Below the pieces are notes generated by a model. That model was not told where the DNA came from and did not search any database. It saw only the letters and a list, made by a program, of their open reading frames with translations. DNA of 64,000 nucleotides, taken from Reyranella sp. (GTDB taxonomy: Bacteria; Pseudomonadota; Alphaproteobacteria; Reyranellales; Reyranellaceae). A program made the translations under genes and the position numbers. Numbering within the stretch: the first letter of the stretch is position 1; every line of letters starts with the position of its first letter. The DNA is taken from the NCBI RefSeq assembly GCF_004296935.1, contig NZ_SCVH01000167.1, positions 1-64,000 of the forward strand, read 5' to 3'. Positions 44,879-53,811 of the stretch are shown here, in pieces.

Positions 44879-46102
44879 ATGGTCGATCGGATGGGCACTT
44901 GGCGTCGCCGCCGCGTCTTGGCGGGCATGATTGGTACAACCGCGGTGCTGGGAGCGCCGGCGATCCTGCGGGCCGCGCCTTCGGGCAAGCCCGTGCGCGT
45001 GGGCGGCACGCTGTCGCTGACCGGCTTCCTCGCGCAAACGGCGCAGATCCACAAGATCGCGGCCGAGATCATGGTCGAGGAAATCAACGGCCGTAACGGC
45101 TTCCTCGGCCGGCCGGTCGAATACGTGCTGTTCGACGACCAGTCGAAGCCGGATGTCGCGCGCAGCCTCTATGAGAAGCTGATCACCGTCGACAAGGTCG
45201 ACCTGATCCAGGGGCCCTATGCCACCGCGCCGATCCTGGCGGCGATGGGCGTCGCCCAGCGCTATGGTAAAGTCATCATCCAGAGCAGCATGGGCATCCC
45301 CAAGCTGCAGACCTACGAGATGGCCTTTCCGGCGACGCCGTTCGGCCCCAACCCGGACCAGACCTATCCCAACGTGATCCTCGATGCGATGGCGAGCCTG
45401 CCGACTCCGCCCAAGACCATCGTCATCCTCACCAGCAAGTTCCCCTCGGCGCAGTTCATGGCGCAGGGCATGCGCGAGCAGTCGGAGAAGCGCGGCGTAA
45501 AAGTCGTGCTCTACCTCGAATATGAATCGGGCAACCGCGACTTCGGCGCCATCGCGGCGCGCGTGAAGGAGGCCAACGCCGATTTCCTGTGGGTGGGTTC
45601 GCTGGGACTCGAGAGCAACCAGGTCCTGGAAGCGCTGCGCAAGCTCGACTACACGCCCAAGAACAGCTTCCACCTCTATCCGGCGCCGGGCCCCCTGGCG
45701 CTGTCGCCCGACGGCAAGAACGCGCTCTGCTCGACCTTCCTCGAGCCCGCCGAGCCGTTCATGAGCCGGCCGGGCGTCGCGCGCCAGGCGGCGGCCTACA
45801 AGGAGCGGGCGACCAAGGCCAACCTGCCCTATGCCATCATCGATGCACAGGCGGCCGGCATGATCTCGGAGTGGCAGATCCTCGAGGCCGGCGTGAACGG
45901 CGCCAAGAGTCTCGACGACAAGGCGATCGCGGCCTTCCTGAAAAAGAATACCGTCGACACCATCTACGGCACGCTCCGCTTCGACGGACCCTACAATCAC
46001 GGCAACGCCGAGCAGCTCATCAAACAGGTCCAGAACGGCGAATGGAAAGTCGTCTGGCCGACCAAATACGCGGCCCCCGGGGTCAAGTTGATCGGCTCCT
46101 GA
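44879..46102 (+). CDS. Liv-type ABC transporter substrate-binding protein
   Basis: 407 residues with GGAGGAAACG before the ATG. The leader has a Tat-like RRRRVLAGMIGTTAVLGAPA. Mature lobes follow the periplasmic-binding type I pattern: VGGTLSLTGFLAQTAQIHKI, AEIMVEEINGRNGFLGRPVE, YVLFDDQSKPDVARSLYEKL, LIQGPYATAPILAAMGVAQR. In this position it should deliver the substrate of the catabolic operon (an aromatic acid or similar) rather than branched-chain amino acids, as in many related operons; this is inference. Confidence 0.92.
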   Translation: MVDRMGTWRRRRVLAGMIGTTAVLGAPAILRAAPSGKPVRVGGTLSLTGFLAQTAQIHKIAAEIMVEEINGRNGFLGRPVEYVLFDDQSKPDVARSLYEKLITVDKVDLIQGPYATAPILAAMGVAQRYGKVIIQSSMGIPKLQTYEMAFPATPFGPNPDQTYPNVILDAMASLPTPPKTIVILTSKFPSAQFMAQGMREQSEKRGVKVVLYLEYESGNRDFGAIAARVKEANADFLWVGSLGLESNQVLEALRKLDYTPKNSFHLYPAPGPLALSPDGKNALCSTFLEPAEPFMSRPGVARQAAAYKERATKANLPYAIIDAQAAGMISEWQILEAGVNGAKSLDDKAIAAFLKKNTVDTIYGTLRFDGPYNHGNAEQLIKQVQNGEWKVVWPTKYAAPGVKLIGS

Positions 46103-46109
46103 CCGCGTA

Positions 46110-46961
46110 ATGCCCAGTGCAACGCTTCTCGGCCAGGCGCTGATCTCCGGCGTCCTGGCCGGCGGGATGTATGGATTGCTGGCACTGGGCCTCAGCCTGA
46201 GCTGGGGACTGCTGCGGCTGGTCAATCTCAGCCATTTCGCGCTGGCCTTCCTCGCCGCCTACATCGTCTATGACCTCGGCACGAACTATCACGTGGCGCC
46301 GTGGTGGTCGGCCATGATGGTCGTGCCGGCAATGTTCGTGATCGGCGTGGCCCAGCATTGGCTGTTCGACAAGTTCAAGGTGAACGAGCTTGCCTCGCTC
46401 CTCATCACCTTCAGCTTCGCGGTGATCGTCGAGGCCGGCATCCAGCTCCACTGGACCGCCGATTATCGCCGCTTCGAAACCCACTACTCGACACTGTCGA
46501 TCAAGGCGGGTCCGTTCTACATCCCGGTGCTCGAGCTGGTGCTGTGTATCGTGGCGGGTGTCCTGGCCTGGGGCACATGGGTGTGGCTGCGCAAGACCTA
46601 TGTCGGCAAGGCGCTCCGGGCCAGCGCCGAGGACGCCGACATCGCGGCCGCCTACGGCATCGACCACAAGAAGCTCGCCTATTTGCTGTCAGGCATCGGC
46701 GCCGCCTATGCCGGCGTCGCCGGAACCTTCATCGCGCTGATCGCCACGCTGGCGCCGGCCCAGATCTGGGCCTGGCTCGGCGTCGTGTTCGCCGTGGTCA
46801 TCATCGGCCGGCTGGGCAACCCGCTGGGCGCGCTGTTCGCCGGCATGCTGATCGGGGCCAGCGAGTCGCTTGCCATGGCGGTGCTGAGCCCGGCCTGGGC
46901 GCCGGTGGTGTCGTTCTCGGTGCTGATCGCCATCCTGCTGTGGGATCCGGACTGGCTATGA
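46110..46961 (+). CDS. Liv-type ABC transporter permease (LivH-like)
   Basis: 283 residues, about eight transmembrane helices. GGMYGLLALGLSLSWGLLRL and VNLSHFALAFLAAYIVYDLG near the N-terminus and GKALRASAEDADIAAAYGID (cytoplasmic EAA-like loop, about 165-184) are typical of LivH. It forms half of the inner-membrane channel with the LivM part of the next protein. The stop overlaps the next start (ATGATGA region). Confidence 0.93.
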   Translation: MPSATLLGQALISGVLAGGMYGLLALGLSLSWGLLRLVNLSHFALAFLAAYIVYDLGTNYHVAPWWSAMMVVPAMFVIGVAQHWLFDKFKVNELASLLITFSFAVIVEAGIQLHWTADYRRFETHYSTLSIKAGPFYIPVLELVLCIVAGVLAWGTWVWLRKTYVGKALRASAEDADIAAAYGIDHKKLAYLLSGIGAAYAGVAGTFIALIATLAPAQIWAWLGVVFAVVIIGRLGNPLGALFAGMLIGASESLAMAVLSPAWAPVVSFSVLIAILLWDPDWL

Positions 46962-48709
46962 TGAACGCCAACGCCCTTCCCAAACTCGCTGCCGTCCTCG
47001 GTATCGCCGTCTTCGCGATCCTGCCGACGGCGGGGCTGCCGGCCTTTTACGATTCCTTCTTCTATATCGTGTTCTTCTGGGTTTCGCTGTCGACCAGCTG
47101 GGCGTTGCTGAGCGGCTTCGCCGGCTATTTCAGCCTCGGCCACGCGGCCTTCTTCGGCGTCGGCATGTACACGACGGCGACGCTCACCACCCAGTTCCAG
47201 GTGCCGTTCCTGGCGACCGTGCCGATCGCCGCCGCCGCCGCAGCCCTGCTCGGCATCGGCATCGGCGCCGTCGTCTTCCGCCTGAAACGTTTGCGTGGCG
47301 AACTGTTCGCGCTGCTGACGCTCGCCGTCACCTTCGTCATCGCCACGATCATCCTCAACACGCCGATCGACGGAGGGGCAGGGGTGTTCATGAGCGCCGT
47401 GCCCATGCCCAACCTCATGCCGACGCAGACCGGCACGATCTATGTGCTGGGCTTTGCCATGTGCGTGCTGACGCTCGCCATCGCCTGGAAGGTGGCGCAC
47501 TCGCGGCTCGGCATGGGCCTGTTCGCCATCCACGACGACGAGGACGTGGCCGAAGCCAAGGGCGTGCCGACCTTCCGCTACAAGATGGCGGCGTTCGCGC
47601 TGTCGGCCGGCATCGCCGGCGCCGTCGGCGGCATCCATGCCATGTATGTCGGCTTCCTGACGGTGGGCGGCACCTTCGAGCTCACCGTGCCGCTCTATGT
47701 CGTGCTGATGAGCGTACTGGGCGGCTCGCGGCACTGGTTCGGCCCCACGATCGGCGCCACCGTCATCACGACGCTGCTCTACGCCTTCATCAGTGGCGGT
47801 GAGGCCATGATCGGCCGCGCCATCGTCGGCCTGATCCTGATCATAGCCATCCTGCGGCTGCCCGATGGAGTCGTGCCCGCGGTCCAGAAATGGCTGAGGC
47901 GACGGAAGGCCGCCGCGACGACCGAACCGGCCGCCGCCGTCGTGCCCGTCGTGCCGCCGCCCGCCAAGTTGATCGGCGAGCGCAACATCCTGGAAGTGCG
48001 GGGCGTCACCAAGCGCTTCGGCGGGCTGCAGGCGCTGGACGGCGTCGATCTCGATGTGCGCGAGGGCGAGATCCTCGGTCTGGTCGGGCCCAACGGATCG
48101 GGCAAGACCACGCTGATCAACGCCATTTCCGGATTCTATCCGCTGAGCAGCGGGACCATCGCCGTCGATGGCGTCCAGATCGGCCACCTGCCGGCGCACG
48201 AGATCGCCGGCCGCGGCGTGGCCCGGACCTACCAGATCCCGCGGCCGTTCGTGAACATGACCGTGCTCGACAACGTGGCGCTGGCCGCCACCTTCGGTGG
48301 TCCCGCCCGTCCCGCGGCGGAAATCCGCGACGAGGCCCTGCACTGGATTGCCTTCACCGGCCTTGCCGGCAAGGAAGGCGCGCTGCCGGCCGAGCTGAAC
48401 CTGCACGAGCGCAAGTTCCTCGAACTGGCGCGTGCGCTGGCGGCGCGGCCGAAGCTGCTGCTGCTCGACGAGGTGCTGTCGGGTCTCAATCCGGCCGAGG
48501 TCGACAATGCCATCCGTCTCGTGCGCGCGATTCGCGCGCAGGGCGCCACCATCGTTTTCGTCGAACACCTGATGCGCGCCGTGGTCGAACTCTCCGACAG
48601 GATCGCGGTACTGAACGAGGGCAAGCTGTTTGCGCTGGGCGCGCCACGCGAGGTGATGCGCGACCCGCGCGTCATCAGCATCTATCTCGGTAAAGCCTAT
48701 GCTGCTTGA
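46958..48709 (+). CDS. Fused ABC permease-ATPase (LivM-LivG)
   Basis: 583 residues joining two proteins that are usually separate. Residues 1-310 are a LivM permease (SGFAGYFSLGHAAFFGVGMY, VAEAKGVPTFRYKMAAFALS), a basic/Ala-Pro linker follows (about 310-345), and 347-583 are a LivG ATPase with LVGPNGSGKTTLINAISGFY (Walker A) and LLLLDEVLSGLNPAEV (Walker B). The ABC signature is degenerate: ELNLHERKFLELARAL where LSGGQ is expected. Such fusions are known in Rhizobiales-type Liv systems. Start overlaps the LivH stop. Confidence 0.93.
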   Translation: MMNANALPKLAAVLGIAVFAILPTAGLPAFYDSFFYIVFFWVSLSTSWALLSGFAGYFSLGHAAFFGVGMYTTATLTTQFQVPFLATVPIAAAAAALLGIGIGAVVFRLKRLRGELFALLTLAVTFVIATIILNTPIDGGAGVFMSAVPMPNLMPTQTGTIYVLGFAMCVLTLAIAWKVAHSRLGMGLFAIHDDEDVAEAKGVPTFRYKMAAFALSAGIAGAVGGIHAMYVGFLTVGGTFELTVPLYVVLMSVLGGSRHWFGPTIGATVITTLLYAFISGGEAMIGRAIVGLILIIAILRLPDGVVPAVQKWLRRRKAAATTEPAAAVVPVVPPPAKLIGERNILEVRGVTKRFGGLQALDGVDLDVREGEILGLVGPNGSGKTTLINAISGFYPLSSGTIAVDGVQIGHLPAHEIAGRGVARTYQIPRPFVNMTVLDNVALAATFGGPARPAAEIRDEALHWIAFTGLAGKEGALPAELNLHERKFLELARALAARPKLLLLDEVLSGLNPAEVDNAIRLVRAIRAQGATIVFVEHLMRAVVELSDRIAVLNEGKLFALGAPREVMRDPRVISIYLGKAYAA

Positions 48710-49406
48710 AGCGCGCAACCTCCATATCGGCTACGGCGACGCCTCAGCGGTATGGGACGTCTCGCTCGACGTCGATGCCGGCGAGATCGTGTCGGTGATC
48801 GGCCCCAACGGTGCCGGCAAGACCACGCTCATCAACGCCGTCGCCGGCCTCCTGCGCTGCCGCCGGGGCGACCTCCGGTTCGACGGCGTCGACATGACTT
48901 CCGTGAAGTCGCACGACTATTGCGCCCACGGCATCGCGCTGGTGCCCGAGGGGCGGCGCCTGTTTGTAAAAATGTCGGTCGAGGAGAACCTCGAGATCGG
49001 CTGCTACCTGCCGGCGGCACGCGCGGCGCGCGACCAGTCCCTGGAACGGGTTTATGACCTGTTCCCTATTTTGCGCGGCAAGCGGCTGCAGTTGGCGGGC
49101 GAACTGTCGGGCGGCCAGCAGCAGATGGTGGCGATCGGCCGCGCGTTGATGGCCCGGCCACGTATCGTGCTGTTCGACGAGCCGTCGCTGGGCCTCGCCC
49201 CCACCATCGTCGACGACATGTTCGAGATCATCGCCAAGGTGCGCGACGATGGCGCGGCCGTCTTGCTGGTCGAACAGAACGTGATAAAGGCGCTGAGTGT
49301 CGCCGATCGGGCCTATGTACTGGAGCAGGGACGGATCGTGGCGACCGGGTTGCCCGACGATCTCTTGAAGCAGCCGCACATTCGCGAAGCCTACCTGGGC
49401 GTTTGA
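48699..49406 (+). CDS. Liv-type ABC transporter ATPase (LivF-like)
   Basis: 235 residues. Walker A VIGPNGAGKTTLINAVAG (about 33-50), canonical signature ELSGGQQQMVAIGRALMARP (about 133-152), Walker B IVLFDEPSLGLAP and switch His/Gln region LLVEQNVIKALSVADR. It pairs with the LivG half of the fusion to drive import. It overlaps the fusion gene by 11 bp, so the transporter genes are translationally linked. Confidence 0.95.
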   Translation: MLLEARNLHIGYGDASAVWDVSLDVDAGEIVSVIGPNGAGKTTLINAVAGLLRCRRGDLRFDGVDMTSVKSHDYCAHGIALVPEGRRLFVKMSVEENLEIGCYLPAARAARDQSLERVYDLFPILRGKRLQLAGELSGGQQQMVAIGRALMARPRIVLFDEPSLGLAPTIVDDMFEIIAKVRDDGAAVLLVEQNVIKALSVADRAYVLEQGRIVATGLPDDLLKQPHIREAYLGV

Positions 49407-49416
49407 GGAGCAGGCG

Positions 49417-50178
49417 ATGGGAAAGATCCTGACGATGCCATTCGACGGGTCCATGGAGGGTGCGACGGCCACGACCGCACCCCAGGACGTCAGCCGCGAG
49501 GATGCGGCGACCTTCGATGTCCTGCGCAAGATGCGCGAGGACATTCTCTGTTGCGTTCTGAAGCCCGACCAGCGGCTGCGCTTCGGCGAGCTCCGACAGC
49601 GCTACGGCACCAGCGTCGGCACCTTGCGCGAGGCCCTGTCGCATCTCGTGTCGGAAGGTCTGGCGCGGACCGAGGCCGGCCGCGGCTTCCAGGTGGCGCC
49701 GATCTCGCTGGCCGACTTCCTCGATCTGTCGGAACTGCGGGTTTATCTCGAGACCAGCACGCTCGCCGACGCGATCCGCCACGGCACCGATGCCTGGGAA
49801 GCCGAGATCGTGAGCTCGTACTTCCTGCTCGCCAAGCTGGCGGCGCCCCGACAGGACGATCCGGTCAGCGTCAAGCGCGAGTGGGGCAAGCGGCACAAGC
49901 GCTTCCACGATTCGCTGGTCGCGACCTGCACGTCGCCGTGGTCGCTGCACTTCCGCAGCGAGCTGTTCGACCAGGCGCGGCGCTACCACTGGCTGACCAT
50001 GATCCACGCCCGCTCGCGACGGAGGAACGAGCATCTCGACCTGCGCGATGCCGTGCTGGCACGTGATGTCGACCTCGCCTGCGGCCTGATCGAGAAGCAT
50101 ATTCGCACCACGGTGCAGCAGGCGGCATCGGAAGTGCCCGGGCTCACGCTCGAGATGGCAAAGCGGAAGAAGGCGTAG
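49417..50178 (+). CDS. GntR-family regulator (FCD domain)
   Basis: 253 residues. After a 30-residue head, winged HTH at about 33-100 (TFDVLRKMREDILCCVLKPD, LRFGELRQRYGTSVGTLREA, LSHLVSEGLARTEAGRGFQV), then the all-helical FCD ligand domain with ELRVYLETSTLADAIRH, KRHKRFHDSLVATCTSPW and LDLRDAVLARDVDLACGLIE. It lies between transporter and enzyme genes of the catabolic operon, 10 bp after livF, and is the probable local regulator, possibly acting at the 21-bp palindrome. Confidence 0.93.
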   Translation: MGKILTMPFDGSMEGATATTAPQDVSREDAATFDVLRKMREDILCCVLKPDQRLRFGELRQRYGTSVGTLREALSHLVSEGLARTEAGRGFQVAPISLADFLDLSELRVYLETSTLADAIRHGTDAWEAEIVSSYFLLAKLAAPRQDDPVSVKREWGKRHKRFHDSLVATCTSPWSLHFRSELFDQARRYHWLTMIHARSRRRNEHLDLRDAVLARDVDLACGLIEKHIRTTVQQAASEVPGLTLEMAKRKKA

Positions 50179-50188
50179 GAGGAAAGTC

Positions 50189-51415
50189 ATGGATGCTCTT
50201 CAGAGGACGACCTACGACATCGGCGGTCTACGTTATCCGCAGCCTTTCAAGATCCGCCGATTGGGTCATTTCGGCTTCAATGTCGCCGACCTGCAGGGCG
50301 GCATCGATTTCTATTCGAAGCTGCTGGGTTTTCGCATCACCGACACGCGGGACTTCTCCAAGGTGCCGGGCCGCGAGGAGATGGCGAAGCGGCTGGTCGA
50401 TCCGCGCATCGTCTTCATGAGCCACAATTCCGACCATCACGCCTTCCTGCTGGCGCACAAGTCGCTGGGCGCGATCTTCGGCGACGACGCGGTGTCCAGG
50501 GACATCACCGTCAATCAGATCACCTGGCAGGTCGGCACCATGGACGAGGTGTTCGCCGCCGCCGATTATTTCCGCGGCAAGCAGGTCGAGATCCGCCGCG
50601 TCGGCCGCGACATGCCGGGCAGCAACTGGCACACCTACATCCGCGATCCCGACGGTCACACGGTCGAGCTCTACTACGGCATGGAGCAGATCGGCTGGGA
50701 CGGCCGAAGCAAGCCCGAGGCGATGTACTACCGGGCCTTCCGCGAACAGCCCGAGCTGCCGCAGATTTCCGAGGAGCAGGAGGTCCGCGACGCCGTCGCC
50801 AAGGGCATCGACATCAACGCCGGCAACACGATCCAGGACCGCAGCAGCGAGGAGTATGTCGTCGCGGGCGTGCGCCTGCCGCGGCCGTTCAAGGTCACCA
50901 ACATCGGGCCGATGAGCCTGTTCGTGGCCGATGTCGACGCCTCCGAGGCTTTCTACACCGAGACCATGGGCTTCGTGCGCACCGAGGCGGTGACTTACAG
51001 GGGCCACCGCTGCGTCTTTCTGAGGAACGGCGGCGAGCACCACAGCCTGTCGCTGTTTCCCAAGGCGCTGCGTGGCGAGTTGGGCCTGAACCCCGATACG
51101 TCGGTCGCGTCGATGGGCGTGCAGGTCGGCAGCTACCGCCAGCTGCGCGACGCGGTCTCGTTCCTGAAGAAGAACGGCGTGCGGCAGAGCGATGCGATTC
51201 CGTCGGAGCTGTATCCCGGTGTCGACTATGCCGCGCACTTCCTCGATCCGGCCGGGCACTGCCTGATGCTCTACTATTACATGGAACGCGTCGGCTGGGA
51301 CGGCAAACCGCGCCCGGCCGCGGAGCGCCGGAAGGTCGGCAAGGAGTGGCCCGAGAGCCTGGAGCCGATGTCGGACAGCTATGCCGACCCGGCCTTCATG
51401 GGCCCCCTGGGTTAG
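50189..51415 (+). CDS. Two-domain VOC protein, extradiol dioxygenase-like
   Basis: 408 residues with two VOC modules. Module 1: IRRLGHFGFNVADLQGGIDF (His27), DPDGHTVELYYGMEQIGWDG (Glu160). Module 2 repeats the layout (VTNIGPMSLFVADVDASEAF, FLDPAGHCLMLYYYMERVGW) but lacks the His and Glu positions. In module 1 the usual second His is replaced in NQITWQVGT. It may be a ring-cleavage dioxygenase or isomerase with altered metal site; the activity is unproven. GGAGG lies before the ATG, 10 bp after the GntR gene. Confidence 0.78.
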   Translation: MDALQRTTYDIGGLRYPQPFKIRRLGHFGFNVADLQGGIDFYSKLLGFRITDTRDFSKVPGREEMAKRLVDPRIVFMSHNSDHHAFLLAHKSLGAIFGDDAVSRDITVNQITWQVGTMDEVFAAADYFRGKQVEIRRVGRDMPGSNWHTYIRDPDGHTVELYYGMEQIGWDGRSKPEAMYYRAFREQPELPQISEEQEVRDAVAKGIDINAGNTIQDRSSEEYVVAGVRLPRPFKVTNIGPMSLFVADVDASEAFYTETMGFVRTEAVTYRGHRCVFLRNGGEHHSLSLFPKALRGELGLNPDTSVASMGVQVGSYRQLRDAVSFLKKNGVRQSDAIPSELYPGVDYAAHFLDPAGHCLMLYYYMERVGWDGKPRPAAERRKVGKEWPESLEPMSDSYADPAFMGPLG

Positions 51416-51469
51416 GTGTCCGGGCTGAGCGCCGGATGAATTCGTTTGGTCGTCGGGAGTGAGGACGTC

Positions 51470-53800
51470 ATGAGCAAGTATGGAATTGGCCAGCCGGTGC
51501 TGCGGTTCGAGGACCCGCGTCTGCTGCGCGGGCAGGGCCGCTACATCAACGACGTCAATCTGCCCGGCCAGGCCTATGCCGTGTTCGTACGCTCGCCGCA
51601 TGCCCACGCGCTCATCAAGTCGATTGACGTCGAGGCGGCACGCAAGTCGCCGGGCGTGCTCGCGGTCTATACCGGGCACGACGTCGCCGCCGACGGGCTC
51701 GGCATGCCCAAGGCCAACATGCCGAGGAAGCGTCCCGACGGGAAACCGATGTATGCCCCGCAGCGGCCGCCGCTCATCACCGACCGCGTGCGCTATGTCG
51801 GCGATCCGGTGGTGATGGTGGTGGCCGACACGCTGGCCGAGGCCAAGGACGCCGTCGACCTGGTCGAGATCGACTACGAGGCGTTGAAGTCGGTGACCTC
51901 GACCGCCGACACGGTAAAGCCGGGCGCCGCGGCGGTCTGGGACGACTGTCCCGACAACATTTCCTGCTTCACCGAGCGCGGCAACAAGACGGCGACCGAC
52001 GAGGCGATCAAGGGTGCGGCCAAGGTCATCAAGCGACGCTACGAGATCACCAGAGTGCACGCCCAGTACATGGAGCCGCGCGGCACCTTGGGTGTCTACG
52101 ATCCCGGTGAGGACCGCATGACGCTCTACGCCGACGTGCAGTATCCCCATCGCGTGCGCAACATGCTGGCGCAGAACGTCTTCAAGGTGCCCGAGAGCAA
52201 GATGCGGGTGATCGCGGGCGATGTCGGCGGCGGCTTCGGCACCAAGGGCTGGCAATACATCGAGCACCGCCTGACCTTGTGGGCGGCGCGCAAGCTCCTG
52301 CGTCCGGTGAAGTGGACCTGCGAGCGCAGCGAAGCGGTGATGGCCGACGAGCACGGCCGCGACAATATCGGCGAGATCGAGCTGGCGCTCGACAAGGACA
52401 ACAAGTTCGTGGCGCTCCGCCTCAACATGCTGGCCAATATCGGCGCCTATGTCGGCTCCGACCGCAACCTGCTGTCGCCCTTCGGCATGATCGGCACGGT
52501 GCTGGGTGTCTATCTGATCCCCAAGGCCTACATCAACGTGGTCGGCGTGCTGTCGAACACCAACCCGACCGCGCCCTACCGCGGCGCCGGGCGACCGGAA
52601 GCAATCTATTTGATTGAACGCCTGATCGACGATGCCGCGCGCGAGCTGGGTGTCGATCGCGTCGAACTGCGGCGCAAGAACATGCTCTCGGAGGCCTCCC
52701 TGCCGTACCAGAGCCCGGCCGGGCCGTTCTACGACTGCGGCGAATTCGAGAAGAACATGGACATGGCGATCAAGCTCGCCGACGTGGCGGGCTATGCGGC
52801 GCGGGCCGAGGAGTCGAAGAAGCGTGGCAAGCTGCGCGGCCTCGGCATCGTCAATGCCATCGAGCAGGCCGCCGGCACGGCGCAGCCGGAGTATGCCGAG
52901 ATCCGCTTCAATCCGAGCGGCACGGCGGCGCTCCTCATGGGCACCAAGAACCAGGGCCAGGGCCATGAGACGATGTTCAAGCAGATCCTGAACGAGCGGC
53001 TGGGCATCGATCCGGCCGACGTGCAGTTCATCGACGGCGACACCGATCGCGTCGCCTTCGGCATGGGCACCAATGGCTCGCGCTCGACGGTGCTGGGCGG
53101 CTCGGCGCTCTTTGGTGCTGCCGAAAAGGTGATCGCCAAGGGCAAGCGCATCGCCGGGCACCTTCTGGAGGCGGGCGAGCAGGACATCCAGTTCGCCGAC
53201 GGCACCTTCAAGATCGCCGGCACCGACAAGAGCGTATCGCTGAAGCAGGTCGCCATGGCCGCCTTCAATCCGACCAAGCTGCCCAAGGGCTTCGAGGGCG
53301 GCCTCTACGAGAACGCCACCTTCCTCGGCGAGAAGGACACCTACCCCAACGGCTGCCACATCTGCGAGGTCGAGGTCGATCCCGACACCGGCGAGGTCAA
53401 GCTCGACCGCTACGCCGTGGTCGACGACGTCGGCACGGTGATGAACCCGACGGGGTTGAAGGGACAGATCCATGGCGGCGTCGCCCAGGGCGTCGGCCAG
53501 ATCCTGAGCGAGCAGGTCGTATGGGACCGCGCGAGCGGCCAGCTGCTGACGGCAAGCTTCCTCGACTATGCCATGCCGCGCGCCGACACGATGTGCAGCA
53601 TGGAGGTCAAGTCCAACCCGGTGCCGACCAAGTACAATCCGCTGGGCGCCAAGGGCGCCGGCGAGGCGGGTACCGTGGGCGCCATGCCGGCGGTGATGAA
53701 CGCGGTGCTGGATGCCGTGGCGCCGCTCGGCGTCCGGGATGTGGCGATGCCGGCCACCGCGCAGAACGTGTGGCGGGCTATTCAACAGGCGAAGAAGTAG
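51470..53800 (+). CDS. Molybdopterin-binding large subunit of xanthine dehydrogenase family
   Basis: 776 residues from MSKYGIGQPVLRFEDPRLLR. Family features in order: N-terminal GRYINDVNLPGQAYAVFVRS, GDVGGGFGTKGWQ (about 250), TAPYRGAGRPEA (about 367), NQGQGHETMFKQ (about 493) and the catalytic-Glu loop GAKGAGEAGTVGAMP (about 725-739). It is of the CoxL-like type that lacks the CO dehydrogenase AYRCSFR loop. It should hydroxylate a heteroaromatic or aldehyde. The Fe-S small and FAD medium subunits it normally needs are not in the window. Confidence 0.92.
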   Translation: MSKYGIGQPVLRFEDPRLLRGQGRYINDVNLPGQAYAVFVRSPHAHALIKSIDVEAARKSPGVLAVYTGHDVAADGLGMPKANMPRKRPDGKPMYAPQRPPLITDRVRYVGDPVVMVVADTLAEAKDAVDLVEIDYEALKSVTSTADTVKPGAAAVWDDCPDNISCFTERGNKTATDEAIKGAAKVIKRRYEITRVHAQYMEPRGTLGVYDPGEDRMTLYADVQYPHRVRNMLAQNVFKVPESKMRVIAGDVGGGFGTKGWQYIEHRLTLWAARKLLRPVKWTCERSEAVMADEHGRDNIGEIELALDKDNKFVALRLNMLANIGAYVGSDRNLLSPFGMIGTVLGVYLIPKAYINVVGVLSNTNPTAPYRGAGRPEAIYLIERLIDDAARELGVDRVELRRKNMLSEASLPYQSPAGPFYDCGEFEKNMDMAIKLADVAGYAARAEESKKRGKLRGLGIVNAIEQAAGTAQPEYAEIRFNPSGTAALLMGTKNQGQGHETMFKQILNERLGIDPADVQFIDGDTDRVAFGMGTNGSRSTVLGGSALFGAAEKVIAKGKRIAGHLLEAGEQDIQFADGTFKIAGTDKSVSLKQVAMAAFNPTKLPKGFEGGLYENATFLGEKDTYPNGCHICEVEVDPDTGEVKLDRYAVVDDVGTVMNPTGLKGQIHGGVAQGVGQILSEQVVWDRASGQLLTASFLDYAMPRADTMCSMEVKSNPVPTKYNPLGAKGAGEAGTVGAMPAVMNAVLDAVAPLGVRDVAMPATAQNVWRAIQQAKK

Positions 53801-53811
53801 GGAGCAGTCGG

